Assembly: GCA_964621905.1 (NCBI GenBank)
Contig: CAZUNG010000011.1
Coordinates: forward strand, 1 to 64,000
From: Ruminococcus_G sp964621905
Lineage (GTDB): Bacteria > Bacillota > Clostridia > Lachnospirales > Lachnospiraceae
Direction: 5' to 3'
Length of the DNA: 64,000 nucleotides
Part shown: in pieces, positions 44,655 through 53,576 of the stretch
How the letters are laid out: each line of letters opens with the position of its first letter
Numbering within the stretch: the stretch's first letter is position 1
The notes under the pieces: generated by a model
What the model saw: only the letters and a program-made list of their open reading frames with translations
The model's database searches: none
Told to the model about the DNA's origin: nothing
Position numbers and translations under genes: made by a program

Positions 44655-44777
44655 TTCGAAAAGACTACACTGCAGGATATTATCAGTGAGACAAAGTTAT
44701 CAAAAGGTGCAATTTACCATCACTTCCGAAAGAAATGCGTGCGCGCTGTGAAGTCTACAATACAATGTTTAGCATGA
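44655..44777 (+). pseudogene. Remnant of a TetR-family regulator
   Basis: An open stretch between two stops encodes FEKTTLQDIISETKLSKG followed by AIYHHF, the recognition-helix region of TetR proteins, then loses similarity and stops after about 14 residues. There is no start codon, no N-terminal helix and no ligand domain. This is a decayed fragment. Confidence 0.75.
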
Positions 44778-44919
44778 AATATTAAGACATAATTATATAT
44801 ACAAAACTATAAAAGTGAGATATTATGGATATATAAATTTAGATTTCTAAAATTTTGTAAAATATACAGCGCTATTTGCTTTTGGTAAAAAGAGCAATGC
44901 TGGTTAGGAAAGGATAAAT

Positions 44920-45495
44920 ATGGTACTGACAATTTCACAGGAATATGCAAGCGGAGCACCGGAGATCGGTGAACAGCTTTCAAAAAGACTTGGCATCAGG
45001 CTGTTTGAAAAGGAAGGGTTAAAAGAAGAGGCCGAGAAAAGTGGAATGTATGAAGACATGAAGATGTTTTTGACAGAGGAATATTATGACAGCCTGCTCT
45101 ACGCGATTGCAGAAAATTACAGCTGTACACAGATTGGAGAAATCCCGTTTTCACAGTTGAGAAAGATTGCAGCACGTCAGCCGTGTATTATCCTTGGAAT
45201 GGGTGCAAACTATATATTGCGGGACAGAGAAGACCTTGTCAGTGTATTTCTCCATTCGGAAAAAGAAAAACGGATCGAAAAGATCATGGAATTGTATGAT
45301 ATTAAAGCATCAAAAGCGGAGAAGCTGATTGACAAAGAAGATAAAAGAAAAGAAAAATTTTATCAATATTATATGAAAGGAAACTGGAAAAGTGCAGACG
45401 GGTATCACTTGACGCTCGACACAGGCAGATTAGGGATAGAAAAAACAGTGGACTTCATACTCTATTATATCCAAAGCATGCAGTCACATATATAA
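44920..45495 (+). CDS. Divergent cytidylate kinase-like protein
   Basis: A 191-residue protein of the cytidylate-kinase-like family (AAK-type ATPase fold). It aligns with ITISREFGSGGREIG-type openings, but here reads ISQEYASGAPEIGEQL, losing the Gly-Arg of the nucleotide loop. IILGMGANYILRDREDLVSVFLH matches the conserved middle part. Kinase activity is uncertain. AGGAAAGGA precedes the ATG. The TetR fragment upstream may once have been its regulator. A 140-base AT-rich gap upstream holds no clear promoter. Confidence 0.75.
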   Translation: MVLTISQEYASGAPEIGEQLSKRLGIRLFEKEGLKEEAEKSGMYEDMKMFLTEEYYDSLLYAIAENYSCTQIGEIPFSQLRKIAARQPCIILGMGANYILRDREDLVSVFLHSEKEKRIEKIMELYDIKASKAEKLIDKEDKRKEKFYQYYMKGNWKSADGYHLTLDTGRLGIEKTVDFILYYIQSMQSHI

Positions 45496-45504
45496 TAAGC
45501 AATG

Positions 45505-45541
45505 GGAAACAAGCCTGTCAGTTTGGCAGGCTTGTTTCCTG
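45505..45541 (+). terminator. Hairpin terminator after the kinase-like gene
   Basis: GGAAACAAGCCTG pairs with CAGGCTTGTTTCC (13 bases, perfect). The right arm carries TTGTTT; there is no long T run after it. Confidence 0.75.
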
Positions 45542-45602
45542 CAGTCCCTGCCAAATCCTGGTTTTCGGAGAAACGGAACTATCCGCTTAGGTAAAATCAT
45601 CG

Positions 45603-46565
45603 TCAAAGATTCATTTTCTCTTCATAATAAATACTTTCTGTCAAATGGATAAACTCCGCCATGCAATGTGTCAGGTATTTATTTTTCTTATAATACAGAT
45701 AGACATTTCTGAAAGAATTTTCATCATCAATTTTGTAGTAAGAGATAGAGTCATCATTGGCAAAATATCTTACTACCGTATCGCTGATAAAAGCAACACC
45801 GATTCCCTGGGCAACCAGATGATAGGTGGTGAGAAGCTGGTTCAGCTGCAGATGGTAGTGAGGCTTAAAGCCGGCATTTTGGCAAATGATATCGGCTCGC
45901 TCCCGACTGTCATTGTGGGAGCGGACGGCGAGAAAGGTCTCGTCTTTAAAAAAGCGGAGGGGTACAGATGGAAAATGCGCATCTTTGTAGATCCCCTTTT
46001 TGACTTCATCCGCTGTCATTTTGTAACGGGCGGCCCGGATGTTGCAGCTGTAATCATGGGGCACAGCAAGAAGAAGTTGTTCCTGAAAAATCGGAAGCTT
46101 CTCATAGACGGCATCGTCGGGTATCGTATTGTCAATAACGATATCTAGTTCTCCGCGGTATAATTTCTGCTCCAAAAGGGGGGAGTGTCCTTCAAATAAA
46201 TTCAGGTTCAACAGAGGATATTTCTGATAAAATTTTTCAATCAGAGGTGGGATCACAAAAGAAGAAAACAAAAAGGATCCCCCGATGGAAAGATTACCAG
46301 TTCTCAATTCCCGGAGATTGTCAACATAATAGGAAAAATCATTTTCTAAATCCATGATTTTTTCGGCAGTCTTTATGTATTGTTTTCCTGGTTCTGTCAG
46401 CTGGATTGGATTGGTGCTCCGGTCAAAGAGGGGCGTGCCCACCTTCTGTTCGGTTTTTCTGATCATTGCACTTAAAGCGGGCTGAGAGACATGAAGATTT
46501 TCTGCAGCTTTGGTGAAGCTTTTTTCTTTGTACACTTCGTACACATAATTCATCGAACTAAACAT
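45603..46565 (-). CDS. LysR-family regulator, divergent from aspartate ammonia-lyase
   Basis: A 320-residue LysR protein. The N-terminal helix-turn-helix (VYKEKSFTKAAENLHVSQPALSAMIRKTEQKVG) is followed by the two-lobe effector domain (about 90-300). The frame is open to 46628, but a promoter (TTGTTT, 17 bases, TATAAT) at 46640-46612 would place transcription start inside that extension. ATG 46565 gives the usual LysR N-terminus; the ribosome site is weak (GGGG). Divergent placement suggests control of aspA, with the effector unknown. Confidence 0.88.
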   Translation of the reverse strand: MFSSMNYVYEVYKEKSFTKAAENLHVSQPALSAMIRKTEQKVGTPLFDRSTNPIQLTEPGKQYIKTAEKIMDLENDFSYYVDNLRELRTGNLSIGGSFLFSSFVIPPLIEKFYQKYPLLNLNLFEGHSPLLEQKLYRGELDIVIDNTIPDDAVYEKLPIFQEQLLLAVPHDYSCNIRAARYKMTADEVKKGIYKDAHFPSVPLRFFKDETFLAVRSHNDSRERADIICQNAGFKPHYHLQLNQLLTTYHLVAQGIGVAFISDTVVRYFANDDSISYYKIDDENSFRNVYLYYKKNKYLTHCMAEFIHLTESIYYEEKMNL

Positions 46566-46847
46566 TTTATACCCCATAAGCAAATAATTATAATCTCTTT
46601 GTTTTGTTTTCATTATACACCATGACAATTACGAAAACAACAGAGAGTACGCTAAATGTAAAATAGTTAAATATATTTGGAATATTAGTGCCGTAAGTCA
46701 CAGTGCGCATCGGCAAGCATACATAAGAATAATTTCCCGGATATAATTTATTTAATATGATAAATATATAAATATATATATTAGATTATAAAATAGATCG
46801 GACCTATAATGAAGCCATCAAAGAAAAATATGATGGAGGAAAAGACA
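46566..46847. promoter_or_regulatory. Divergent regulatory region between the LysR gene and aspA
   Basis: A minus-strand promoter for the regulator is TTGTTT-17-TATAAT (46640-46612). On the plus strand, TATAAT at 46742-46747 lacks a good -35 box (ATACAT), as expected for an activator-dependent promoter. The sequence is very AT-rich from 46740 to 46800. No -24/-12 element is present (one near match has nine rather than ten bases between GG and GC). Confidence 0.5.
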
Positions 46848-48299
46848 ATGCAAAAAACTGAGAGAATCAAAAAAACAGATTACCGTGTGGAAAAAGACTC
46901 TATCGGATCCAGAGAAGTGCCGGAGAATGTGTATTATGGTGTGCAGTCTTTGCGTGCGGCGGAGAACTTTCATATCACAGGGTTAAGTATGCATCCGGAG
47001 ATTATCAACAGCTTAGCATATATTAAGAAGGCATCGGCCATTACGAACTGTGAGATTGGTATACTGCAAAAGGAAAAGGCACAAGCTATTGTACAGGCCT
47101 GTGAAGAGATTCTGCAAGGCAGATTTCGTGAAGATTTCATTGTGGATCCTATCCAGGGTGGCGCCGGGACTTCTCTGAATATGAATGCCAACGAAGTGAT
47201 TGCCAACAGAGCCACAGAGATTCTGGGCGGCCAGAAGGGGGATTATAGCCTGATTAATCCTAATGATGATGTAAATTGTGGTCAGTCCACCAATGATGTG
47301 ATACCGACTGCGGGAAAGATGACATCGCTGCGGCTTTTGAAAAAACTGAAAAATGAGCTGTTTCGTCTATATGAGGCTCTGGTGGTGAAGGCAGACGAGT
47401 TCGACCACATAATTAAAATGGGTCGGACTCAGATGCAAGATGCGGTGCCAATCCGCCTGGGACAGGAGTTTAGGGCTTATTCGGTGGCAGTCCAGAGAAA
47501 TATCCATCGTATTGAAAAGTGCATGGAAGAAATGAGTACCCTGAACATGGGGGGAACAGCCGTTGGTACGGGAATCAACGCAGATGAGGCGTATTTAAGG
47601 AGGATTGTGCCAAATCTTTCGAAAGTATCAGATATGGCTTTTGTCCAGGCGTATGATCTGATCGATGCTACTCAAAATATTGATCCTTTTGCGGCTGTTT
47701 CCGGCACTATCAAAGCCTGTGCCGTGACTCTCTCGAAAATTGCCAATGATCTGCGGCTTATGTCTTCCGGCCCGCGGGCGGGTTTTGGGGAGATTAATTT
47801 ACCTGCCAGACAGAACGGATCCTCGATCATGCCGGGAAAAGTGAATCCGGTTATTCCGGAGGTGGTCAATCAGGTGGCTTTCTATATTATCGGTAATGAT
47901 ATGACGGTTACTATGGCGGTAGAGGCTGGCCAGCTGGAACTAAATGCCTTTGAACCCATTGTATTTTACAGTATCTTCCAGTCTATTGACACCCTTGCTT
48001 ATGCGGTGCAGACTTTTGTTGACAACTGTGTCACCGGTATAACGGCAAACGAGTCCCGCTGTCGTTATCTGGTAGAAAATAGCGTGGGTGTTATCACTGC
48101 CGTCTGCCCGCACATAGGGTATCAGAAGGCGGCAGACATCGCCAAGATGGCTTTGCAGACCGGGGAATCCGTCCGTAACCTGATTTTACAAAAAAAGCTC
48201 CTGAATGAAAAGGAACTGGATATCATCCTGAATACGGTACAGATGACCGAGCCGGGAATCTCGGGAAAGGAATTGTTTCTTAAGAACAATTATGTATGA
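46848..48299 (+). CDS. aspA: Aspartate ammonia-lyase
   Basis: Converts aspartate to fumarate and ammonia. The 483-residue product shows NVYYGVQSLRAAENF, GGAGTSLNMNANEVIANRA, NPNDDVNCGQSTNDVIPTA, MGRTQMQDAVPI and the fumarase/aspartase signature GSSIMPGKVNP. The fit to aspartase rather than fumarase is by overall pattern. The frame is open to 46809; ATG 46848 has GGAGG eight bases upstream. The adjacent LysR gene and the sigma-54 peptide module downstream suggest that it handles aspartate taken up or released from peptides. Confidence 0.92.
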   Translation: MQKTERIKKTDYRVEKDSIGSREVPENVYYGVQSLRAAENFHITGLSMHPEIINSLAYIKKASAITNCEIGILQKEKAQAIVQACEEILQGRFREDFIVDPIQGGAGTSLNMNANEVIANRATEILGGQKGDYSLINPNDDVNCGQSTNDVIPTAGKMTSLRLLKKLKNELFRLYEALVVKADEFDHIIKMGRTQMQDAVPIRLGQEFRAYSVAVQRNIHRIEKCMEEMSTLNMGGTAVGTGINADEAYLRRIVPNLSKVSDMAFVQAYDLIDATQNIDPFAAVSGTIKACAVTLSKIANDLRLMSSGPRAGFGEINLPARQNGSSIMPGKVNPVIPEVVNQVAFYIIGNDMTVTMAVEAGQLELNAFEPIVFYSIFQSIDTLAYAVQTFVDNCVTGITANESRCRYLVENSVGVITAVCPHIGYQKAADIAKMALQTGESVRNLILQKKLLNEKELDIILNTVQMTEPGISGKELFLKNNYV

Positions 48300-48393
48300 T
48301 ATCATGTATTGGGGGGATTTCTTTTTTTCTGGAAATTAAAAAGATAGAGCACAAGAATCTATACAGATGTTTTTCCAAATCCATTTTCGAGAA

Positions 48394-48422
48394 TTGATTT
48401 CCACAACTGAATAATGTAGAAT
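48394..48422 (+). promoter_or_regulatory. Sigma-A promoter of the rpoN-kinase-activator operon
   Basis: TTGATT, 17-base spacer, TAGAAT, 62 bases before rpoN. Confidence 0.7.
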
Positions 48423-48484
48423 AATAGAAAAACAAGAGGAAATCGCATCTTTTGACAGAAAACACAAAGATGAGGAGGGAGATT

Positions 48485-49801
48485 ATGGAAATTAAGTCTG
48501 GGATTGAACAGGAATTGCATCAAGGGATGTCACAACACCAGCTGCAGTCTTTGGAGATTCTTGCCATGGATACCATGGAGTTAAATCGGTTCTTGCAAAA
48601 TGAATATATGGATAATCCTCTGCTTGAATATGTCGGGAACAGACAACCGAGTTGGGAGCAGTTCAGCGCCTGCGAAAAAAGTACAGGGGATCATTGGGAG
48701 CAGTATGCACCGGAAAAGGAAGGTGCTGGAAAAGAACATGAGATTATTCAAAAACAGCTTTTACACCAACTGTCAAGAGATAGCTTTGATAAAAGGCAGT
48801 GGGAGCTAATGGAATATTTGACAGAATGTCTGGATGATAATGGCTTTTTTACCATGCCGGTTTGGGAAGCAGCGGATAAAACCGGAAGAACGGTCCTGGA
48901 AGTAAAGAATGCGCTGGATATTTTGCGGAAACTGGAGCCTTGCGGGATATTTTCGGGAGATCTTAAGCAGTGCCTTCTTAAGCAACTGGAACAGCAGGGG
49001 AAAAAGGATACGAATCTTTGGAGAATTGTGGAAGGGCATCTTGATGATGTTGCGTCAGGTAATATCGTGAATATTTCCAGAAAGTTGCATATGAAAACCA
49101 TAGACATTCATAAATGTATACAGCAGATTACCGAGTTGAATCCCAGGCCTGGTATGGAGCTGGAATGTGGATTGGCAGCCGGGTATGTGGTGCCGGATAT
49201 TCTTTTTAAAAAAGAGAACGGCCAGTGGGAAGCGGAGCTGAACGATGAATGGTTCGAGGACTATCGCGTGAATGATTACTATTTGAGCATGTTAAAAGAT
49301 TGTCGGGATCCACAGTTAGCGGAATATTTCCAGGGGAAATTAAAGAGGGTGCGGTCCATCATGGATAGCATTGAGCAGCGGAGATGTACCATTCTGTCTG
49401 TAAGTCAAGCTGTAATTAAAAGACAGAACAGCTATCTTAACAGGTGCGGTCCCTTAGAGCCTATGAGCATGAAAGAATTAGCTCAAGAGTTGGGAATACA
49501 TATATCGACGGTCAGCAGAGCGGTGAAAGGGAGATATATCCAGTGCCCCTGGGGTGTTCTGAGAATGAGGGACCTTTTCGGAAAGGCAGTTTCTGAGATA
49601 ACCGGAGGAATGCAGATTAGTGCTGCACAGATTCAGGAGAAACTGAGAGCATTGATCGGGGATGAAGATAAGCAGCATCCTTTCAGTGATCAGAATCTGA
49701 CAGAACTTTTGGAAAATATGGGGATCACGGTGTCTAGAAGGACAGTAACAAAATATCGAAAACTTATGGGCATCAAGGGGAGTCATGCCAGATGGAAATA
49801 G
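48485..49801 (+). CDS. rpoN: RNA polymerase sigma-54 factor
   Basis: A 438-residue RpoN. The N-terminal region I is Gln/Leu-rich (GMSQHQLQSLEILAMDTMELNRFLQNEYMDNPLLEY). The core-binding region lies at about 110-270. The helix-turn-helix (SMKELAQELGIHISTVSRAVKGRY) and the C-terminal RpoN box SRRTVTKYRK (417-426) that reads the -24 element complete the protein. It is shorter than enterobacterial RpoN because the acidic region II is minimal. ATG 48485 has GAGGGAG upstream. It is followed directly by a kinase and an activator with GAFTGA, and a matching promoter lies 3.7 kb downstream. Confidence 0.95.
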   Translation: MEIKSGIEQELHQGMSQHQLQSLEILAMDTMELNRFLQNEYMDNPLLEYVGNRQPSWEQFSACEKSTGDHWEQYAPEKEGAGKEHEIIQKQLLHQLSRDSFDKRQWELMEYLTECLDDNGFFTMPVWEAADKTGRTVLEVKNALDILRKLEPCGIFSGDLKQCLLKQLEQQGKKDTNLWRIVEGHLDDVASGNIVNISRKLHMKTIDIHKCIQQITELNPRPGMELECGLAAGYVVPDILFKKENGQWEAELNDEWFEDYRVNDYYLSMLKDCRDPQLAEYFQGKLKRVRSIMDSIEQRRCTILSVSQAVIKRQNSYLNRCGPLEPMSMKELAQELGIHISTVSRAVKGRYIQCPWGVLRMRDLFGKAVSEITGGMQISAAQIQEKLRALIGDEDKQHPFSDQNLTELLENMGITVSRRTVTKYRKLMGIKGSHARWK

Positions 49802-49809
49802 GAGAAAAG

Positions 49810-51810
49810 ATGAGAGCAATTAAATATGTCTGGTGTTCTCTGTGGGCGGTGTTACTTTTCTCAAACGCCGTGCCGGTTGGGGCAGTTACCACCAATCTGA
49901 AGGTGGGAGTTTTGTCGGAAAATCCTCCGTATTGCTATGAGGACAGTGAGAACGATTTTCAGGGGATGTTAATCGATATGATTGAGTCAATCGCAAAGGA
50001 GAAAAACCTGCAGTTGGAATATGTGCGGTATGATACGGAAGGAACGTGCTATTCTGCTTTTGAGAATGGTTCCATTGATCTGATTCTCGGGAGCACGGAC
50101 AGTACCATGGAGAGTGCCAGAAAGCTGGAACTGGTCAGTTCATCCCTATGTGTGCTGACCTTTGATCAAACTGCGAAAAAAATCAATAATGAGTCAGATA
50201 TCAGGGAATTTCATGTATTCACTGATAGGGAAGGAAAGACAAGGCTAGGTAAGAATCTGGGTATGAATGCGGAAACACTGAGAAACCAGACCAAGATATT
50301 TGCCAGTAAGAAGGCGCTATTCCGTGAATTTATCAAAGATCCGGAAAGTTTGGCTGTCTGCGAAAAAGAATGTGCCTGTTATATGCTAAAAGAAGCAGAT
50401 CTTCTGGATGAATACACAATTCTATACAATTACGTGGCGCAAGTATCTTACGGGTTGATCCTTCATGACAGCGATACCATTTTGTACAGGGCGCTTGATG
50501 GGGGATTAAGTAGTCTTAGAGCCAACGGTACGTATGATGAAATTTGGGAGAAATGGTCTGTGGGCACGGAGACAGGGGTTCATATATCAGAAAAGATGAT
50601 GAAGGGGATCTTGTTGGCCGCTTTTATGCTTGCTGCGATCATCTGTGGATATGTGCTCCTTAATAATTGGATGAACAAACGGCTTCGCAGGATCGTAGCG
50701 GAGAAGACGAACGAGCTGCGAATTGCCAACGGAAATCTTCAGAAACAGATGGAGCAGCTAAAAAAAGAAGGCATTTTGCGTAATCAGATGATTGAGCATT
50801 CTCCGACTTCAATGATTCTTCTGGATGCGAAGAAAAATGTGATATTTATGAACCGGGCCGCATTTGAGCTTACCGGTATTTCACCTAATTCCTGGTCCCA
50901 AAGGCTGGTCTCTGAAGTGCCTGTGTTTCAAAATATTATTAAGAGAACGCCTAAACGATTATTTCTGGAGGATGAGGATAAGGACTACGAAACAGTAAAG
51001 GTGGATTTTGGAGAGCGTAAGAAGATCTATCGGTATATAGGTTATCGTTTGCCTAATACTCAAAATGAAGGCCAGTATATTTTGTCGGTGGAAGACATCA
51101 CTCAGGAGGAACAAAAAAAGAGGCAAGAGTTTGAGACGGAGAAAAATAAAACGTTAAATACCCTGATCGCTGGTATTGCCCATGAGGTAAAGAATCCGCT
51201 AATGTCTATCTATAACTATGCTAAGCTGATTCCGAAGCTTTTAGATAATGAACAGTTCCGCACTGCTTTTTCTACCACTGTTCCGGAGGAAATAGATCGA
51301 GTTAAGCGTCTGATTGATTCGCTTCTTCATTATGCCAAGCCAACTCAAGGTAAGCCGGAATGGGTGGATGTGGGTAAGGTATTGAAGGACTGTGCGACAT
51401 TGACCCTTGTGATGGCAAAAAAGAGCAGGACCACCATCAGGACAGAGGAAATCGAGGAGCAGGTGATGCTTTATACGGAACGCGATAAGCTGAAGCAGTG
51501 TTTTATGAATTTAATTCTTAACAGCATAGACGCGGTGAAGGAGAAGGTACTTCATGAGGAAAAAGCTCAGATTCAGCTTTGTACAAGATTGGAGGGGCAG
51601 AAGGTAGTTGTCAGTGTGTCTGACGATGGCTGCGGCATGACCCAGGAAGAAATAGATCAGTGCTGCAGTGCTTTTTATACGACGAAGGCATCCGGGAGTG
51701 GATACGGCATGCATTTTGTCAGTCGCTTTATGGAGGAAAGCAGGGGAACTCTTAAGATTGAGAGTGAAAAAGGGGCATATACACGTATCACTTTGTGGTT
51801 CTACGGATAG
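49810..51810 (+). CDS. Sensor histidine kinase with extracellular amino-acid-binding (SBP_bac_3) domain
   Basis: A 666-residue kinase. A signal-type helix (1-24) leads to an extracellular periplasmic-binding-protein domain (about 27-255; LKVGVLSENPPYCYEDSEN) and a membrane helix (about 265-287). Then come a coiled coil, a PAS domain (320-435), HisKA with H458 in IAHEVKNPL, and a HATPase domain (NLILNSIDAVKE, DDGCGMTQEE, GSGYGMHFV). The binding domain suggests sensing of an amino acid or small peptide outside the cell. ATG 49810 with AGGAG five bases upstream gives the signal sequence; the frame also opens at 49792 inside rpoN. Confidence 0.92.
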   Translation: MRAIKYVWCSLWAVLLFSNAVPVGAVTTNLKVGVLSENPPYCYEDSENDFQGMLIDMIESIAKEKNLQLEYVRYDTEGTCYSAFENGSIDLILGSTDSTMESARKLELVSSSLCVLTFDQTAKKINNESDIREFHVFTDREGKTRLGKNLGMNAETLRNQTKIFASKKALFREFIKDPESLAVCEKECACYMLKEADLLDEYTILYNYVAQVSYGLILHDSDTILYRALDGGLSSLRANGTYDEIWEKWSVGTETGVHISEKMMKGILLAAFMLAAIICGYVLLNNWMNKRLRRIVAEKTNELRIANGNLQKQMEQLKKEGILRNQMIEHSPTSMILLDAKKNVIFMNRAAFELTGISPNSWSQRLVSEVPVFQNIIKRTPKRLFLEDEDKDYETVKVDFGERKKIYRYIGYRLPNTQNEGQYILSVEDITQEEQKKRQEFETEKNKTLNTLIAGIAHEVKNPLMSIYNYAKLIPKLLDNEQFRTAFSTTVPEEIDRVKRLIDSLLHYAKPTQGKPEWVDVGKVLKDCATLTLVMAKKSRTTIRTEEIEEQVMLYTERDKLKQCFMNLILNSIDAVKEKVLHEEKAQIQLCTRLEGQKVVVSVSDDGCGMTQEEIDQCCSAFYTTKASGSGYGMHFVSRFMEESRGTLKIESEKGAYTRITLWFYG

Positions 51811-51830
51811 AATCTGAAGGAGGGAGAAGA

Positions 51831-53219
51831 TTGAAAAAAGTATTGATTATCGATGACGAATTAGGAATCTGTCAATCGCTGATGTTTGGACTGATGGAGG
51901 AATATGAGACAGTCTATGCCACGGATCCGGAAGAAGGGATTGCCTTGGTAGGGCTGGGAGATATTGATGCAGTCATTTTGGATGTGAGAATAGGCAGCGT
52001 GAGCGGTCTGGATGTACTGCGTGACATTAAAAAGGATTTTCCACATATTATTGTGATTATGATGACTGCCTATGCCAGTGACCGGTCCTGCACGGAAGCT
52101 ATGCGTCTGGGAGCCTATACCTATCTTTCCAAACCGGTATCGGTGGAGGATATAAAAATATTTCTTGTACAGGCACTGGAATTTCGCAGTTTGAATGAGA
52201 AAATCCAGTATCTTTCGGATGAGCTGAATATAAAGAACAGATTTGAGATGATTGGCAAGAGTGAGGCCATGAATCGTGTCTATACCTTGATTGATAAATT
52301 AAAAGATGTGGATACCAATATCATGATTACAGGTGAGAGCGGGACGGGAAAAGAGCTGGCTGCAAAAGCCATTCATTTTCAAGGAAAACGGCAGAAGCAC
52401 CCTTTTCTTGCAGTAAACTGTGCAGCCGTACCAGAACATCTGATTGAGTCGGAATTTTTTGGACATAAGAAAGGGGCTTTTACCGGTGCGGCAAAGGACA
52501 AGCTCGGTAAATTTGCTGTGGCGGACAAAGGTACTTTGTTCCTGGATGAGATTGGGGAGCTGCCGTTTCTAATTCAGGGGAAGCTTCTTCGCGCAATTCA
52601 GGAGCACGAGATAACACCGGTGGGTTCCAATGAAACGGAAAAAGTAGACGTGAGGATTTTGGCAGCTACCAACCGTGATCTAAGGGGCATGGTTCGGGAG
52701 GGAACGTTTCGTGAGGATCTTTATTATCGCCTGAATGTGATTGAGATTCCTATGCCGCCGCTTCGACAGAGAAAAAATGACCTTTCTTTGCTTTTAGAAC
52801 ATTATGTCAGGCGATTTAACGAGGAACAGAACAAACGAATTACGGGCTTTACTCCGAAAGCATATCAGGCACTGTTGGAATACGATTATCCGGGGAATGT
52901 GAGACAGCTGGGTAATGTGGTGGAACACGCCGTGATATTGGCAGGGGGAGATGTGATTGATATGGACGCCCTGCCCTATGAGCTGACAGGAGGAGAAAAG
53001 GGACAGAATCATGGAGCCGACAACAAAAAGGCAGTTGAAGAATTTTTGGGGAGTCATTCCATGAAAGAAATTGAGAGACTGACACTTAAAGTGGCTCTGG
53101 AGAAAAACAACGGGAAGAAAAAAGAAACTGCCTGGCAGCTAGGCATCAGCGAGAGAACTATGTGGAATAAAGTAAAAGAGTATGGTTTATCGGAAGATAG
53201 GGAAAGTCGAACAAAGTAA
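51831..53219 (+). CDS. NtrC-family response regulator, sigma-54 activator
   Basis: A 462-residue activator. The receiver domain (1-120) has the acidic pair IIDDE and phosphoacceptor D51 (VILDVRIG). The AAA+ domain (about 145-385) shows GESGTGKE, the sigma-54-contact loop GAFTGA at 215-220, FLDEIGELP and the arginine pattern FREDLYYRLNV. The C-terminal Fis-type helix-turn-helix reads KKETAWQLGISERTMWNKVKEYG. TTG 51831 is chosen because GGAGGGAG lies just upstream and the product begins KKVLIIDDE. It partners the kinase encoded 20 bases upstream and probably binds the twin palindromes at 53348-53385. Confidence 0.94.
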   Translation: MKKVLIIDDELGICQSLMFGLMEEYETVYATDPEEGIALVGLGDIDAVILDVRIGSVSGLDVLRDIKKDFPHIIVIMMTAYASDRSCTEAMRLGAYTYLSKPVSVEDIKIFLVQALEFRSLNEKIQYLSDELNIKNRFEMIGKSEAMNRVYTLIDKLKDVDTNIMITGESGTGKELAAKAIHFQGKRQKHPFLAVNCAAVPEHLIESEFFGHKKGAFTGAAKDKLGKFAVADKGTLFLDEIGELPFLIQGKLLRAIQEHEITPVGSNETEKVDVRILAATNRDLRGMVREGTFREDLYYRLNVIEIPMPPLRQRKNDLSLLLEHYVRRFNEEQNKRITGFTPKAYQALLEYDYPGNVRQLGNVVEHAVILAGGDVIDMDALPYELTGGEKGQNHGADNKKAVEEFLGSHSMKEIERLTLKVALEKNNGKKKETAWQLGISERTMWNKVKEYGLSEDRESRTK

Positions 53220-53245
53220 TTTTTTATTGGAGAAATGCATAACTG

Positions 53246-53303
53246 AGATATCAAAGCTGCCCGACAGATACGAAAAGTGTTCTGTCGGGCAGCTTTGATA
53301 TCT
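53246..53303. terminator. Very long perfect hairpin after the sigma-54 activator gene
   Basis: A 22-base perfect stem (53246-53267 with 53282-53303) around a 14-base loop. There is no T run, so it may act as a bidirectional block or RNA-processing site rather than a simple intrinsic terminator. It separates the regulator operon from the target operon. Confidence 0.7.
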
Positions 53304-53347
53304 GGAACAGTCGTCTGATTCGGTGGAACGCACAATTTACATAGCCG

Positions 53348-53385
53348 CTGCAAATTTTGCAGTTAGTAATATGCAAATTTTGCAG
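53348..53385. promoter_or_regulatory. Twin upstream activator sites for the sigma-54 promoter
   Basis: CTGCAAATTTTGCAG (53348-53362) and ATGCAAATTTTGCAG (53371-53385) are near-identical palindromes with 6-7-base arms around one base, spaced 23 bases centre to centre, about two helical turns. They lie about 150 bases upstream of the -24 box, the usual place for NtrC-type enhancer sites. Confidence 0.8.
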
Positions 53386-53521
53386 TTTGAGATAAAAAAG
53401 GACAAAGGGAATATAAGAAAAAAATAGGCAAATAAAAAAAAGCGGGAAATATACACAAAAATAAAAACAGAACAAGGGGGTAAATATACAATTATCACAA
53501 AAAATAAATAGAACAGGGGAA

Positions 53522-53537
53522 TTGGCATGGAAATTGC
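53522..53537 (+). promoter_or_regulatory. Sigma-54 (-24/-12) promoter of the peptide transporter operon
   Basis: TTGGCATGGAAATTGC followed by TT. GG and GC are separated by exactly ten bases, with only the C of TGGCAC changed. It lies 40 bases before the oppA-type start codon. No sigma-A promoter is evident there. Confidence 0.88.
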
Positions 53538-53576
53538 TTTTATATAAGTATAACAACACTCAAGGAGGAGAAAAGC

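Noticed and set aside
46675..46695. Possible -24/-12 promoter before aspA
   Set aside because: GG and GC are separated by nine bases rather than ten, and the TGGCAC context is missing.
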